From Candidatus Nitrospira allomarina (GTDB lineage: Bacteria; Nitrospirota; Nitrospiria; Nitrospirales; UBA8639): DNA of 64,000 bases. The stretch covers positions 796,001 to 860,000 of the forward strand of contig NZ_CP116967.1 in assembly GCF_032050975.1 (NCBI RefSeq), in the 5' to 3' direction. A program made the translations under genes and the position numbers. Under the pieces are notes generated by a model. The model searched no databases and was not told the origin of the DNA. It worked only from the letters and a program-made list of their open reading frames with translations. Numbering within the stretch: position 1 is the first letter of the stretch; each line of letters opens with the position of its first letter. Shown piece after piece: positions 26,046-35,206 of the stretch.

Positions 26046-26219
26046 CGAAAAAACCAAAAATTGATTTTATAAAGATCCTGGGGAGGATAAATTCTGGAGC
26101 TTTCGTTATTAAGAAAACGGCTAGTTTCTTAGGGGGGTGGACAATGTGTCGTTCTGATCATTTAAAATGAGGGGAAATCGTTCATGTGTTAGGAATCGTT
26201 TGAACAAGCGAACGAGAAC

Positions 26220-26588
26220 ATGAAAAAAGTTCTTTTAGTGGATGATGATCTCAATGCTCGTGAGGCTCTTCGCTTAGTCCTGGAATCTCAGAAATTGGAA
26301 TGTATTGAGGTTGGTAATGGATCAGAAGCCATCGCTTGGCTATCCAACAACCGGGCGGACCTGATTATCTCCGACAATCAAATGCCGGTTCTGGCAGGCC
26401 TGGATTTTATTGATCAAATCAAATTGCAAGCAAACGATCCCATCCAAATCCCCGTCATCTTACTTAGTGGGCATCTCGACGACCAGGATAAACAGCGTGC
26501 GCGTCAGGCAGGAGTCTTTGCTATCCTGGATAAACCCTGCAACTTTAGCCAATTCCTGTCCATGGTTCAGCTTGCATTGGACCAATAA
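26220..26588 (+). CDS. single-domain response regulator (CheY-like)
   Basis: A 122-aa receiver domain with no output domain. Acidic pocket D8-D10 (LLVDDD), phosphoacceptor D52 (IISDNQMP), S83 (LLSGH) and K105 (LDKP) are all present, so phosphorylation should work. Stand-alone receivers pass signals by protein contact. No histidine kinase is nearby, so its partner is unknown. Confidence 0.92.
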   Translation: MKKVLLVDDDLNAREALRLVLESQKLECIEVGNGSEAIAWLSNNRADLIISDNQMPVLAGLDFIDQIKLQANDPIQIPVILLSGHLDDQDKQRARQAGVFAILDKPCNFSQFLSMVQLALDQ

Positions 26589-26864
26589 GTCTTGTCTTAG
26601 TCCCCCTGGTCCTCTCCTTCAAGAGCGTTCCTCTCAAATCCTCCTATTAAAAACTCTTCCGTATCTCTAACTTTTCCTTCTATGTGCTCATCGGCTAATC
26701 CATTTGCGGTATTTCATCATTAACCCTTTTCTCGATATCTCTTCACTAGGGTGATGGATCTACTACCACCCTACAAAAATCCTTTCCCCATATTGGGAAG
26801 TGATCGACCGAAGATATCGAAAAAATTCTCGTTAAACTCTCGCTTTAACAAAAGGAGTGTTCTC

Positions 26865-27119
26865 ATGCTGAAAATATTCGGAGGAATGATTATTGGTTCT
26901 CTCATGACCATGATGCTCTTTGGAGGGGTATCTGCTGCAGACAAAGTTCTGGCGAATGGGCAAACCTTATTTTTTGACCAGATCCACCGACCAGACACCA
27001 CCACCACACTTCTACTACTGGTCTTTTTAAGTATTTTCCTTGCTTCTCTGACTCTATGGCCTGCCAAGCCTGTTTTGGACACAAAGAAGATTACCAAACA
27101 ATTGCGCCGGCACTGTTAA
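26865..27119 (+). CDS. small exported membrane protein
   Basis: An 84-aa protein. ATG 26865 has AAAGGAG 8 nt upstream; an upstream ATG at 26751 in frame would add 38 residues before the signal and is rejected. The N-terminus MLKIFGGMIIGSLMTMMLFGGVSAAD looks like a cleaved signal peptide. A second hydrophobic helix (TTTLLLLVFLSIFLASLTLWP) lies near the C-terminus, followed by a basic tail (KKITKQLRRHC). Function not recognised. Confidence 0.6.
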   Translation: MLKIFGGMIIGSLMTMMLFGGVSAADKVLANGQTLFFDQIHRPDTTTTLLLLVFLSIFLASLTLWPAKPVLDTKKITKQLRRHC

Positions 27120-27831
27120 AAATCAGAATTTTTCAATCCCAAGACAACAAAGCAGCCGTGAGAGAAACTACTTGAAGGGGAGCATAATGCGGACTGAGAC
27201 AGTCAAGTCGACTACCAGACATTGATGCCGATAATACTATCATTTTGTGAGCCAACGGATCTGTATTGAAATACATCTGTTTCTCAATGGGTATTTCATT
27301 TGTTTTTCCAGTGAAACCTAAAAAGGGTGGCTGAATGGCCTCGACACGTTCATGCTTCAAAATCCTGAGCATGAATGGATCGGAAAAGGCTTTTGGGCAA
27401 TAACGGTGTCGGAAACGATAACTGAAGGTGAACGTGACGCACGAATACCATTTCAGGGGTAAAACATTTATGACATTTTTCTGATTTTATCGTTTCTGCG
27501 CCGCCTCCACATAGAATATTTCAGAAGAGATACTGCCATGATTTATCTATTCCGGTTGGCCCCAAAAAGCGTTAATTTATATCCAAAAAGTCCGAAGCTG
27601 ATGAATCCAAGATTTTCCAATAAATATATCCTACCCCATACTTCTCCATTAGTCTTCCAGAACATTTTGACGGAGGAGGACAAACAATCATAGGAAACTC
27701 CCTCTATTTAAATGAAAGATATCGTGGAACCTCAGAGCCGCGACAGTGAATTCCGAAATCACGAGCAGTCGCACATAGCATCACCCGGAGTCTGAACCAA
27801 ATGGGGCGATTTTTTCTTTCCACGAAATCTG
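27120..27831. other. gene-poor stretch
   Basis: About 0.7 kb without a gene I can support; with the doubtful small frame that follows, the gap to the next firm gene is 1.1 kb. A 79-codon minus-strand frame at 27133-27372 has no ribosome site and no family pattern. At 27672-27680 there is a perfect GGAGGAGGA ribosome-site-like sequence, but no start codon follows at workable distance (the codon in position is ATA at 27689), which could mark a decayed gene. No strong hairpin is seen. Confidence 0.5.
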
Positions 27832-28062
27832 ATGGAAAACTCGCCGTCGGAGGAGAAGTCAATATTGGCACCTACTTCTCTTGTCCCAGGTAATCCACAA
27901 GGCACATTACAAAAAGCTCAGCAAATCGGTGCGGCAGCCCTAGTACCAGTAGGTTCCTCATCCCAGGATCGGGCGGTGGCCTTGTCAGCCAATGCCTTTG
28001 AAGCAGCAGCCCGCCAGGAACTGCAACGAAAAACCAAACAATGTTTTTCCCTCTCATATTGA
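27832..28062 (+). CDS. possible small hypothetical protein
   Basis: A 76-aa frame with a plausible soluble composition. It has a Ser/Pro-rich N-terminus and then a helical stretch SQDRAVALSANAFEAAARQELQRK. There is no clear ribosome site before ATG 27832 and no family I recognise. The amphipathic helix is the only reason to think it coding. The rest of the gap up to 28254 shows nothing. Confidence 0.3.
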   Translation: MENSPSEEKSILAPTSLVPGNPQGTLQKAQQIGAAALVPVGSSSQDRAVALSANAFEAAARQELQRKTKQCFSLSY

Positions 28063-28254
28063 TCTGTTCGTTTATAAGTACATTAGTTTAATCACTCGCT
28101 CTTAAAGCTGGGCATACCTTTCCACTCCCAAGAATCTCTTGCCCATCGTCTTCTCCACATTGAATAAACTCCTTCGCTCTCATAAAAACACCTTTCACAA
28201 GCCTATACTGAAAATTATGATCCCAATAAGCTCAGGGTACCATTACCAAGGAAG

Positions 28255-29499
28255 TTGGCAACGGACTTGCTCAATCGTATTTTCAATACAAAGCAGAGCC
28301 AGAATAGGGATATAAAAACACAACCAAGCACACCCAATTATATGGAAACGACATCAAACGTTGGCCACGGGCAATATCTCAAAATGATGGAGATGCGAAG
28401 ACGTATGAACATTGTGGAAAAAATGAAACATGACTGGAACGAACGGGCTCAACACCATGCCAGATTTTGGATTGCCACCGAGGATTACCGCACAGAAGAG
28501 AAATTCGCTCAATCGGGAAATGACACTGCCCAGGCTCTGTTGGCAACCATTCCTGTTCCTCCCTTACCGTCGTGGAAAGTCCTGGACATCGGATGCGGCA
28601 TTGGCAGAGTCCTTAAAGCCCTCGCCTCCCATTTTGATTATTTAGTTGGAGTCGATGTCTCCTCCGCAATGATTGCCCAGAGTAAACAATGGTTAGCCGA
28701 CGATCCTCATGTTCACACGTATGAAACCTCTGGAGTGGATCTTCAAGAATTTCCTCACTCCTCCTTTGATCTGGTCTATTCCTATGTCACATTTCAGCAT
28801 ATGCCCCGTCCTGTATTTGAACGTTATCTGGGAGAAATCCATCGCGTCCTGACTCTTCATGGCTATCTGGCCTTTCAACTGCCCATAGGCCATTTTCATG
28901 ATGTTCCTTTCGAGGACACCATTGGAATCCGGTCGTATTCCCATCAGGAAATTGAAGAAAGCCTTCGGCGGAACGGCTTAGACTTCCTTAAGTACCCATC
29001 ATCCAGTTCCGAATTCTTAGAAATGTCTGATCCGCATAGTCACCGTTTCCGGTTGGCACAAAAGATCGGTCCAATAGGCCCCACTGTCTCAATGGACTGG
29101 GACGAATTGGAACAACCGCACTTTGTCTCTGAATTGGAAAACCATCTTTATGGCATTTATGCCGAAAATTGCGCATACTCCGGCGACTATCAGGAAGGAA
29201 TTCAGACGCTGCAAACTATGATCAATAAGAATCCCGCAACTCTGGAAGGAAGATTACGGTTGGCAGCATTATTGATCGAGACGGGACAACTCCCACAAGC
29301 TTTGGTTACCATAAAAGAAATCATCACCATCCATCCTGGATATAAAGAAGGCCATCGAACGCTCAGGCAACTTCTCGAGAAATGTCCGAATCTACATCCT
29401 TCTAAGATTCCTTCTCTCTCCACAGCCAGCAAATACTCTCCTGCCCACACATCACGAAATACTCCTGCGTTAGCAAACAGGGAATATTCGACCACCTAA
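28255..29499 (+). CDS. methyltransferase fused to C-terminal TPR-like repeats
   Basis: A 414-aa protein from TTG 28255, or 385 aa from ATG 28342; neither start has a well-placed ribosome site. Residues about 100-215 are a class I methyltransferase: VLDIGCGIGRVLKALA (motif I), VGVDVSSAMI, FDLVYSYVTFQHM and IHRVLTLHGYLAFQLP. After about residue 300 there are TPR-like helices (CAYSGDYQEGIQTLQTMINKNP, LRLAALLIETGQLPQALVTIKEII). The C-terminal 30 residues are Ser/Thr/Pro-rich. The substrate is unknown; the TPR part suggests a protein or complex as target. Confidence 0.8.
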   Translation: MATDLLNRIFNTKQSQNRDIKTQPSTPNYMETTSNVGHGQYLKMMEMRRRMNIVEKMKHDWNERAQHHARFWIATEDYRTEEKFAQSGNDTAQALLATIPVPPLPSWKVLDIGCGIGRVLKALASHFDYLVGVDVSSAMIAQSKQWLADDPHVHTYETSGVDLQEFPHSSFDLVYSYVTFQHMPRPVFERYLGEIHRVLTLHGYLAFQLPIGHFHDVPFEDTIGIRSYSHQEIEESLRRNGLDFLKYPSSSSEFLEMSDPHSHRFRLAQKIGPIGPTVSMDWDELEQPHFVSELENHLYGIYAENCAYSGDYQEGIQTLQTMINKNPATLEGRLRLAALLIETGQLPQALVTIKEIITIHPGYKEGHRTLRQLLEKCPNLHPSKIPSLSTASKYSPAHTSRNTPALANREYSTT

Positions 29500-29596
29500 A
29501 GTCTGAATAAAATACACTATCCACCGGCCTCTATTCAGCCAACCCTAGGTTATCAACATGCATGTGTAAATTTTGGCTTTCTAATAGCCTTTCTTT

Positions 29597-29605
29597 TGTT
29601 ATAAT
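29597..29605 (+). promoter_or_regulatory. possible extended -10 promoter for the DUF3015 gene
   Basis: TGTTATAAT is a perfect extended -10 element (TG, one base, TATAAT) 60 bp upstream of the ATG at 29665. No good -35 box lies 17 bp upstream, which extended -10 promoters tolerate. Confidence 0.4.
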
Positions 29606-29664
29606 CATGTTCACGGGTCGTAAATCTAATCCTTTATCTTTCACTACCAAACTAGGAGGAAAGC

Positions 29665-30180
29665 ATGGCAGAAAAACCATGGGTATTGGTGTCAACATTT
29701 TTTCTGGTCATGGGAATGTCGGGCGTTGCATTTGGGAATCCGCCAAACAATGGCCCTGGGTGCGGGTTAGGGAAACTCGCGTGGGAAGATTCCAGCCAAA
29801 AGGAAAGCATTGGTGGCCAGGTCTTGATGGCCACAACCAACGGCACTTTTGGGTCTCAAACATTTGGAATCAGTTCGGGCACTTCCGGATGCACCAATGA
29901 TGGGAAAATTTTTGCCTCAGAAAAAGTGAATGTCTTCGCGGCTGTTAATTTTGACAATTTGGCTCAAGAAATGGCTCAAGGAGAAGGCGAACATCTCACG
30001 TCATTGGCCACACTAATGGGTATTCCTGTCGTCCAACAACCTGCGTTCTTTGCCATGACCCAAGAGAAATACACCACTCTCGTGCAGGAGGGTGAAACCT
30101 CTCCAAAGGCGGTGGTAAAAGCCATTCACGAAGCCATGGTCGACCATCCCGTTTTAGCTCAAGTCACGACATCGAAGTAA
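29665..30180 (+). CDS. DUF3015-family exported protein
   Basis: A 171-aa protein with an excellent ribosome site (AGGAGG) before ATG 29665. A signal peptide ends VAFGNPP. The mature protein has GPGCGLGKLAWE, then GTFGSQTFGISSGTSGC, then a helical half (NFDNLAQEMAQGEGEHLTSLA). This pattern of an early GCGLG, GSQTFGISSGTSGC and QGEGEHL matches DUF3015, whose role is unknown. The gene is followed by a strong terminator, so it is probably a single-gene unit. Confidence 0.85.
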   Translation: MAEKPWVLVSTFFLVMGMSGVAFGNPPNNGPGCGLGKLAWEDSSQKESIGGQVLMATTNGTFGSQTFGISSGTSGCTNDGKIFASEKVNVFAAVNFDNLAQEMAQGEGEHLTSLATLMGIPVVQQPAFFAMTQEKYTTLVQEGETSPKAVVKAIHEAMVDHPVLAQVTTSK

Positions 30181-30189
30181 ATTATTTCA

Positions 30190-30223
30190 GGCTCCGGCTG
30201 GTAAAGCCGGAGCCTCTCTTTTC
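30190..30223 (+). terminator. intrinsic terminator
   Basis: A perfect 10-bp stem, GGCTCCGGCT (30190-30199) with AGCCGGAGCC (30205-30214), loop GGTAA, followed by TCTCTTTT. It ends the DUF3015 transcript just before the next gene at 30240. Confidence 0.9.
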
Positions 30224-30239
30224 ATTACCTTCCTGACAT

Positions 30240-32141
30240 GTGGTAAATATTCTTATTCTTTTTCTTGCGCTTCTGCTCCTTCCCTCTGAGCTCAAGGCGC
30301 AAGCGCCTCCTTCTCCCTATCTGCATGGACTTCTTCAACAAGCCATCACGGAGAAAATTCACCAGGACCGTTACTGGCATCTTTTACTCCATTACCGGAA
30401 AAATCCTTTTGGTGGCCATACCAGCGAAGTCGATGATCCGGGGTTTTTCCTCTCACCATATGGGAAAACCGATCCAGAAGCTGAATTACATGCCACACTG
30501 ACACATTTTTTTTCTGAGACATTAGTTGGTCGCTCCAAACAGCCGGCACAATGTGCTTTTATTGCCCGGTATCATTGGCTGAAAGAAAAACTGCACTTTC
30601 ACTCTAAGCTTCTTCCTCATCCATGTGAACGTTTTGTCAGTTGGCTTAGTGAATTGAATCCGGCCTCGATTACCTTTATTTTTCCTTCCGCCTATATGGA
30701 TAACCCGGCCTCCATGTTCGGGCATTCATTTTTACGAGTGGATCAAAAAGGCCAAACTGCAGAAACGAATATTTTAGCGTATACGATTAACTATGCCGCG
30801 GAGGTCCCGCCGGATGCGGGGATTGAATTCGCATATAAAGGAATTTTTGGAGGATACAAGGGGTTCTTTTCGACCATTCCCTATTACATGAAGGTCAAAG
30901 AATACCGGGATCTTGAGAATAGAGACATCTGGGAATATCGATTGAATTTTTCACAGGAGCAATATCACAGGTTGCTCATGCATGCGTGGGAATTAGGGAA
31001 TGCCTATTTCGACTATTACTTCTTTAAAGAAAATTGTGCGTACCACATTCTCTCACTCTTGGAAGTGGCCGATCCCAATCTCCACCTAACTGACCAATTT
31101 CACTTTGCGACGATTCCTGCCGATACCATTCGCCTTCTTACTCGACAGAAAGGATTGGTTCAAAAAATTTCTTATCGTCCCGCCCGTAGTACCCTCCTCA
31201 AGCGCAAAAGAGAAGCATTAACAAAAGAAGAAGCCAACCTGGTCCGAAATCTCGTTCAGGAACCTCAGACGATAAGCCAATTCGAATTTCTTCAATTACC
31301 ACAAAACCGGAAAGTCTTCCTTCTGGATTTTGCTTCAGACGTCTTGCGCTATAAAGGGGTAACCGATCAAGAAAACGTTGAAGGCTATAAGGCCAAAAAT
31401 CGATCTATTCTCGTGGCACGCAGTCACATTCCCATCCCATCTGTCCCCTTTCCGGTGGAACCATTTTCCCTTTCTCCCGAACAGGGACACCAAACGATCA
31501 GAGTCGGAGGTGGAGTCGGATGGCGAAACCATAAAATATTCGAAGAAATCAACTTCCGAGGCGCCTATCACGATCTCCTGGACCCAGACCCAGGATACAC
31601 CCAGGATGCCCAAATAGAATTACTTGATTTGCGGCTGAGGCATTATCAGCCCCAAAACCAATTTCGAGTGGAACGATTCACCTTTGCCAATATTCTCTCC
31701 TTGGCTCCCATTGATTCGTTGTTTACTTCACCATCATGGAAAATCAATATCGGAATGAACACCGTCAAGACATCGACTTGTGACCTTTGTTCCAATGGGA
31801 ATGCCAATGCAGGAATAGGTGGAGCCCTGGAAACTCAGGTATTTCAACGGGAAGTCTTTTTTCTTTTTGGGGAGATGGATGCCAACATCAGTGGCGGATA
31901 CAAAGAAAATCACCGGGTGGGGGGAGGAGTATCCGGCGGCGTGATGGCCACCATCACTCCGAACTGGAAATGGCTCATGTCAGCAGGATATTTGTATTAC
32001 CCCCTCGGAGATCGATCGCATGACCTCCCTATTTCTGTGGGTCAACGATGGACATTTGCCAAAAACTTCGCCGTACGCGCCACCTTCACCCACCATGAAC
32101 ATGACAATGAAGTTCTTGCTGTTTTTCACGGGTATTTCTAA
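30240..32141 (+). CDS. DUF4105 (Lnb N-terminal periplasmic domain) protein
   Basis: A 633-aa exported protein. The only usable start is GTG 30240, since the overlapping ATG two bases earlier hits a stop at once; the ribosome site is weak. A signal peptide ends ELKAQAPP. Residues about 90-290 carry the DUF4105 pattern: IARYHWLKEKL, NPASMFGHSFLRVD and YFFKENCAYHILSLLE, with the conserved His, Asn and Cys of a peptidase-like fold. The C-terminal third is rich in aromatic beta strands (RVGGGVGWRNHKI through YPLGDRSHDLPISVGQRW) and ends in a Phe, so it may form an outer-membrane barrel. Confidence 0.82.
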   Translation: MVNILILFLALLLLPSELKAQAPPSPYLHGLLQQAITEKIHQDRYWHLLLHYRKNPFGGHTSEVDDPGFFLSPYGKTDPEAELHATLTHFFSETLVGRSKQPAQCAFIARYHWLKEKLHFHSKLLPHPCERFVSWLSELNPASITFIFPSAYMDNPASMFGHSFLRVDQKGQTAETNILAYTINYAAEVPPDAGIEFAYKGIFGGYKGFFSTIPYYMKVKEYRDLENRDIWEYRLNFSQEQYHRLLMHAWELGNAYFDYYFFKENCAYHILSLLEVADPNLHLTDQFHFATIPADTIRLLTRQKGLVQKISYRPARSTLLKRKREALTKEEANLVRNLVQEPQTISQFEFLQLPQNRKVFLLDFASDVLRYKGVTDQENVEGYKAKNRSILVARSHIPIPSVPFPVEPFSLSPEQGHQTIRVGGGVGWRNHKIFEEINFRGAYHDLLDPDPGYTQDAQIELLDLRLRHYQPQNQFRVERFTFANILSLAPIDSLFTSPSWKINIGMNTVKTSTCDLCSNGNANAGIGGALETQVFQREVFFLFGEMDANISGGYKENHRVGGGVSGGVMATITPNWKWLMSAGYLYYPLGDRSHDLPISVGQRWTFAKNFAVRATFTHHEHDNEVLAVFHGYF

Positions 32142-32210
32142 CTTTTCAAGAGACGAGGGAAGCCAAACCCTTACTTCTCAAACACTTTAACAAAAACATA
32201 AAACCCAAGA

Positions 32211-32864
32211 CTAAAACAAAAAACCAACGCCCCCCAAAAAATATTCACTCCTGAAATTTAAGGAAAGGTCTTTCCAATGGTAATTTGCAGAGAAGTACTT
32301 GTATTCCCCAAATACAAACCACCTTTCAGTAATGATTAGTTGCATGCCTCCCAAAAACTGATATCCAGGAGCCGTTCCTGTTTCAAAACTTTTATCATTT
32401 CGACCGGGAATATCGGTATTTCTCAATATTCCATTTGAAAGCCCGCCTCCTATGCCCGCATACGGTCTGAACATGGCCCCTGGATATCGCACTATAAGAT
32501 TGACCATCGATTGGTGGGTGATAAGGCTGCTCTCACCTTTTGTCGTCCCCAAACTAGTGACTATGGGGAAACGCATAGAATTATTATTTCCAAATGATTC
32601 CAATTCAAGGCCAAGATATCCACCGGCAAAATGGGGGAATAACCCTACCTTGAATCCCAAACCAGGACCTCCATTCACCTTCTCGCCTGAAACCACTCGC
32701 CCTTTAAACGAAACTCCCTTATTGAAGGGTTGTGAGCCCACACCATAGCCTGCCAGATAAATCTCAATGTCATCCAAAGCCTCCAGGCGACAGGGGAGTG
32801 AAATGGCCACAACCCAGGTAAGGAGCACCACAAATTTTATAGAAAAATACAATTCCCTCTCCAA
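32211..32864 (-). CDS. outer-membrane beta-barrel protein
   Basis: A 217-aa protein from TTG 32864, with AGGA 5 nt upstream. An N-terminal signal (FVVLLTWVVAISLPCRLEA) is followed by alternating aromatic/Gly strands: IYLAGYGVG, GYLGLELESFG, YAGIGGGLSNG, GYQFLGGMQLII, WFVFGEYKYF, and a C-terminal EYFLGGVGFLF ending in Phe, the usual sorting signal for outer-membrane barrels. It resembles small eight-stranded OmpA/OmpW-type porin-like proteins. Function unknown. Confidence 0.75.
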   Translation of the reverse strand: MERELYFSIKFVVLLTWVVAISLPCRLEALDDIEIYLAGYGVGSQPFNKGVSFKGRVVSGEKVNGGPGLGFKVGLFPHFAGGYLGLELESFGNNNSMRFPIVTSLGTTKGESSLITHQSMVNLIVRYPGAMFRPYAGIGGGLSNGILRNTDIPGRNDKSFETGTAPGYQFLGGMQLIITERWFVFGEYKYFSANYHWKDLSLNFRSEYFLGGVGFLF

Positions 32865-33528
32865 GGAAGTCCTAAACAGAAAATATTTAGAGCGCCAAAA
32901 ATAATATTCCAGGTACCCTTGCCTACAATGTCAAGACAATTTTCTGGGCAATGAAACTCGCCACTGGTATGCCCAGTCGTTTCGGCCATCAAAATCGTCT
33001 GACAAAATGAACAACCCCCCAAACGGCTTGTTGGAGGAAGATGTGGTTGGGACAGGGCGGAGGCAACGTTCAGCATTGACAATGACTACGACATAGAGCC
33101 CAAATGCCTTGGGGGTAATCCGGTATACATCCACTTAAAGCGTTCAGCCAATCCAAAAGTTTTGCCTTGGTAAATGGCGCGCATCTTTAAGAGTGTCGGG
33201 GACCAAGCTGTGTTTCGAGGAGAACTAACATTCAAAAAAGCTGTGGGACGGGATTCCTATGGCGATTAGGTGTGGTCAGTGGGGAGAGAATTGGCACGTT
33301 GTCCAACAGTTCTCCAAGAGCAAGGCAGACCGAGAGAGAAACTTCGTCAGTGAGATCTTGCTAGTATCCCGTGTTTTGGCCACGGGAACCTTATTAAAAA
33401 AAAGGCCTCTCCCCTTGAACTGGAAATTGCCTTTCTGACAATGGAGACCTGTATTTCATAATTTGAAAGACTGGCCTAAGCGGTTACAATCACAATTTGA
33501 GGGCCAAGGGTTTGGCATACTTTTCCAC
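32865..33528. other. gene-poor stretch
   Basis: No convincing gene. A minus-strand frame at 32837-33082 overlaps the barrel gene and contains a short KGTWNIIFGALNIF stretch, but has no ribosome site. One hairpin is seen, CCCGTG (33368-33373) with CACGGG (33381-33386), without a T run. The whole may be a decayed gene region. Confidence 0.45.
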
Positions 33529-33573
33529 GAAAAAAAGGGGGATCGTCCTAAAGTATCTTAGGACAATCCCCCC
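33529..33573 (-). terminator. intrinsic terminator of the TRL-like gene
   Basis: Read on the minus strand, a roughly 15-bp stem with one mismatch (GGGGGATTGTCCTAA with TTAGGACGATCCCCC) around a six-base loop is followed by seven T. It lies just beyond the stop codon of the gene at 33597-33914. Confidence 0.9.
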
Positions 33574-33596
33574 AAAGAATTGAATTTACTAACCGA

Positions 33597-33914
33597 TTAC
33601 GAACCATGCACGATAGTACACCACTCACCCCAGATTCCAAGAATATTTTTTGCGGAATGATCAACGTAGGTAATCTGAGTTATTCCACCATTCGCCATGG
33701 CCTTTTCCTGACTAGCGTCACCTGTCGCAACCATTGCAAGAATTGATGTTGCACAGGCTGTCCCAGTTTTAGTTCCAGCAGGACCATCAGTAACTTGGTT
33801 GCCGAATTTGGCTTCAGTATAAGCCCATCCTGCAACGGGTGAGGCTACCCCCATACATCCGGACAAATTGAGTAAACAAAACCCTAAGAAACCAGCCATT
33901 AGCAAATTTTTCAT
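33597..33914 (-). CDS. TRL-like lipoprotein
   Basis: A 105-aa protein; ATG 33914 has a GGAGGCAGGAA ribosome site. The signal ends LLNLSGC, a lipobox. The mature part (TKTGTACATSILAMVATGDASQ, ANGGITQITYVDHSAKNILGIWGEWCTIVHG) matches the TRL/TRL-like small lipoprotein family, known from several Gram-negative lineages, of unknown role. It has its own terminator, so it is a single-gene unit. Confidence 0.85.
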   Translation of the reverse strand: MKNLLMAGFLGFCLLNLSGCMGVASPVAGWAYTEAKFGNQVTDGPAGTKTGTACATSILAMVATGDASQEKAMANGGITQITYVDHSAKNILGIWGEWCTIVHGS

Positions 33915-34304
33915 TTCCTGCCTCCCATTAAAGTTATTGGATTGTAAACTTTATCCAAGATAATTGTTTTTATTTAAGTAGCGTATTCCCATATTAAAGT
34001 CAAGGAAGAATCCATATCCACTAGGATGCAATTACACCTGGATAGGTGCAAATCATCATGACTCGTGGAGGCGTTGACACGCAAAAACTCTCCATCTTGG
34101 AGAAGTGTCTAATATGGAGCGCTACTCATTCTTCGACGCAAAATACTCCCTTTTCATAAGACCAGATCGATTTATTCAAATGCCAGGAATTTGGAAATAG
34201 GCAGATACCCCTTTCCTCAGCCCACACTTTTTTGCTTAGATGAGGCAGGTGTACAAGACATTCTTTTTCCACCACTATGACCAATTCTAATTTTGAGTGT
34301 GCAA
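33915..34304. other. non-coding stretch
   Basis: About 390 bp, AT-rich, between two divergent genes. I see no gene, no strong hairpin and no clear promoter match. It should contain both promoters. Confidence 0.5.
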
Positions 34305-35156
34305 ATGAGTTTAGAAGACGAATTTTGCGATATCATTAAAAAAGCACGCTTTGGCCAAGGGCTGGGTATTGAGACCCTGGCGGAATTGGCGAAAATGGAG
34401 CAGGCCGAGGTGGAGCACCTTGAGAAAGGCCATCGACTTCCGACCAAAGGCGAAATTCAAGGAATTAGCCAGGCCTTACACCTTCGTGTTGGCCCCCTAA
34501 TAAGCCTGACTTTGGACGGATGGTTACCTCAGCCTCAACCGGAATGGACGACTGCACACGATCTTGTTGAGACCATCAAAGGCAACATTGGCGGGTATGA
34601 GGTCAAAGGCTATCTGTTAACGGATCCAGCCACCAAACAGGCCCTCATGATTGATACAGGGTACAATGCCAAGCAAATGCTTGCAAGCATCTCCCGGCGT
34701 GATTTGACCTTGATCGGGGTTTGCCTCACCCATGGGCACACGGACCATGCGGGAGGGCTGGAGGAGATTTTGTCTAGATGGCCGGTGCCAGTCTATCTAG
34801 GTAATGGAGATTTCGATCTGCTCCCATGGAGACCACCTGACGCCTCCATAAAAATACCAGCCGACCATCAGGTAATTGCCCTGGGAGAGATGACGGTTGA
34901 ATGTTTGGCCACCCCAGGCCATACCCCTGGAGGATTTTGCTACCTGTTATCGCACAAAGGCCAAACCCTGTGTTTTGTGGGGGATACCCTCTTTTCCGGT
35001 TCGGTGGGGCGTTCCAACCCTTTTTCACTGTATCCACAGCATTTGCAATCAGTTCGCCATAGCCTGTTACACTTACCAAAAGACACCGCCTTGTTTCCTG
35101 GCCATGGTCCCTCCACAACAGTGACTGAGGAACAAGGGCACAATCCATTTGCCTGA
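34305..35156 (+). CDS. HTH domain fused to metallo-beta-lactamase-fold hydrolase
   Basis: A 283-aa protein from ATG 34305 (TTG 34293 upstream is less likely). Residues 1-75 look like an XRE-type helix-turn-helix: GLGIETLAELAKMEQAEVEHLEKGHRLPTKGEIQGISQALHL. Residues about 85-280 are a glyoxalase II-type metallo-hydrolase with THGHTDHAGG (H143, H145, D147, H148), CLATPGHTPGGFCYLL, FVGDTLFSGSVGR and LFPGHGPSTT. All metal ligands are present. The joining of a DNA-binding-type domain to this enzyme is unusual. It is followed after 50 bp by the site-2 protease gene. Confidence 0.85.
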   Translation: MSLEDEFCDIIKKARFGQGLGIETLAELAKMEQAEVEHLEKGHRLPTKGEIQGISQALHLRVGPLISLTLDGWLPQPQPEWTTAHDLVETIKGNIGGYEVKGYLLTDPATKQALMIDTGYNAKQMLASISRRDLTLIGVCLTHGHTDHAGGLEEILSRWPVPVYLGNGDFDLLPWRPPDASIKIPADHQVIALGEMTVECLATPGHTPGGFCYLLSHKGQTLCFVGDTLFSGSVGRSNPFSLYPQHLQSVRHSLLHLPKDTALFPGHGPSTTVTEEQGHNPFA

Positions 35157-35206
35157 TATTGCATGTCAGACCATTTACTGGCTTGGCATTTAATAAGGAT
35201 GTGTTA

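Noticed and set aside
27133..27372. 79-codon minus-strand frame
   Set aside because: No ribosome site, no recognisable family or signal, and unremarkable composition.
32837..33134. Minus-strand frames upstream of the outer-membrane barrel gene
   Set aside because: They overlap each other and the barrel gene, have no ribosome site, and show only a short hydrophobic stretch. At most a decayed gene.
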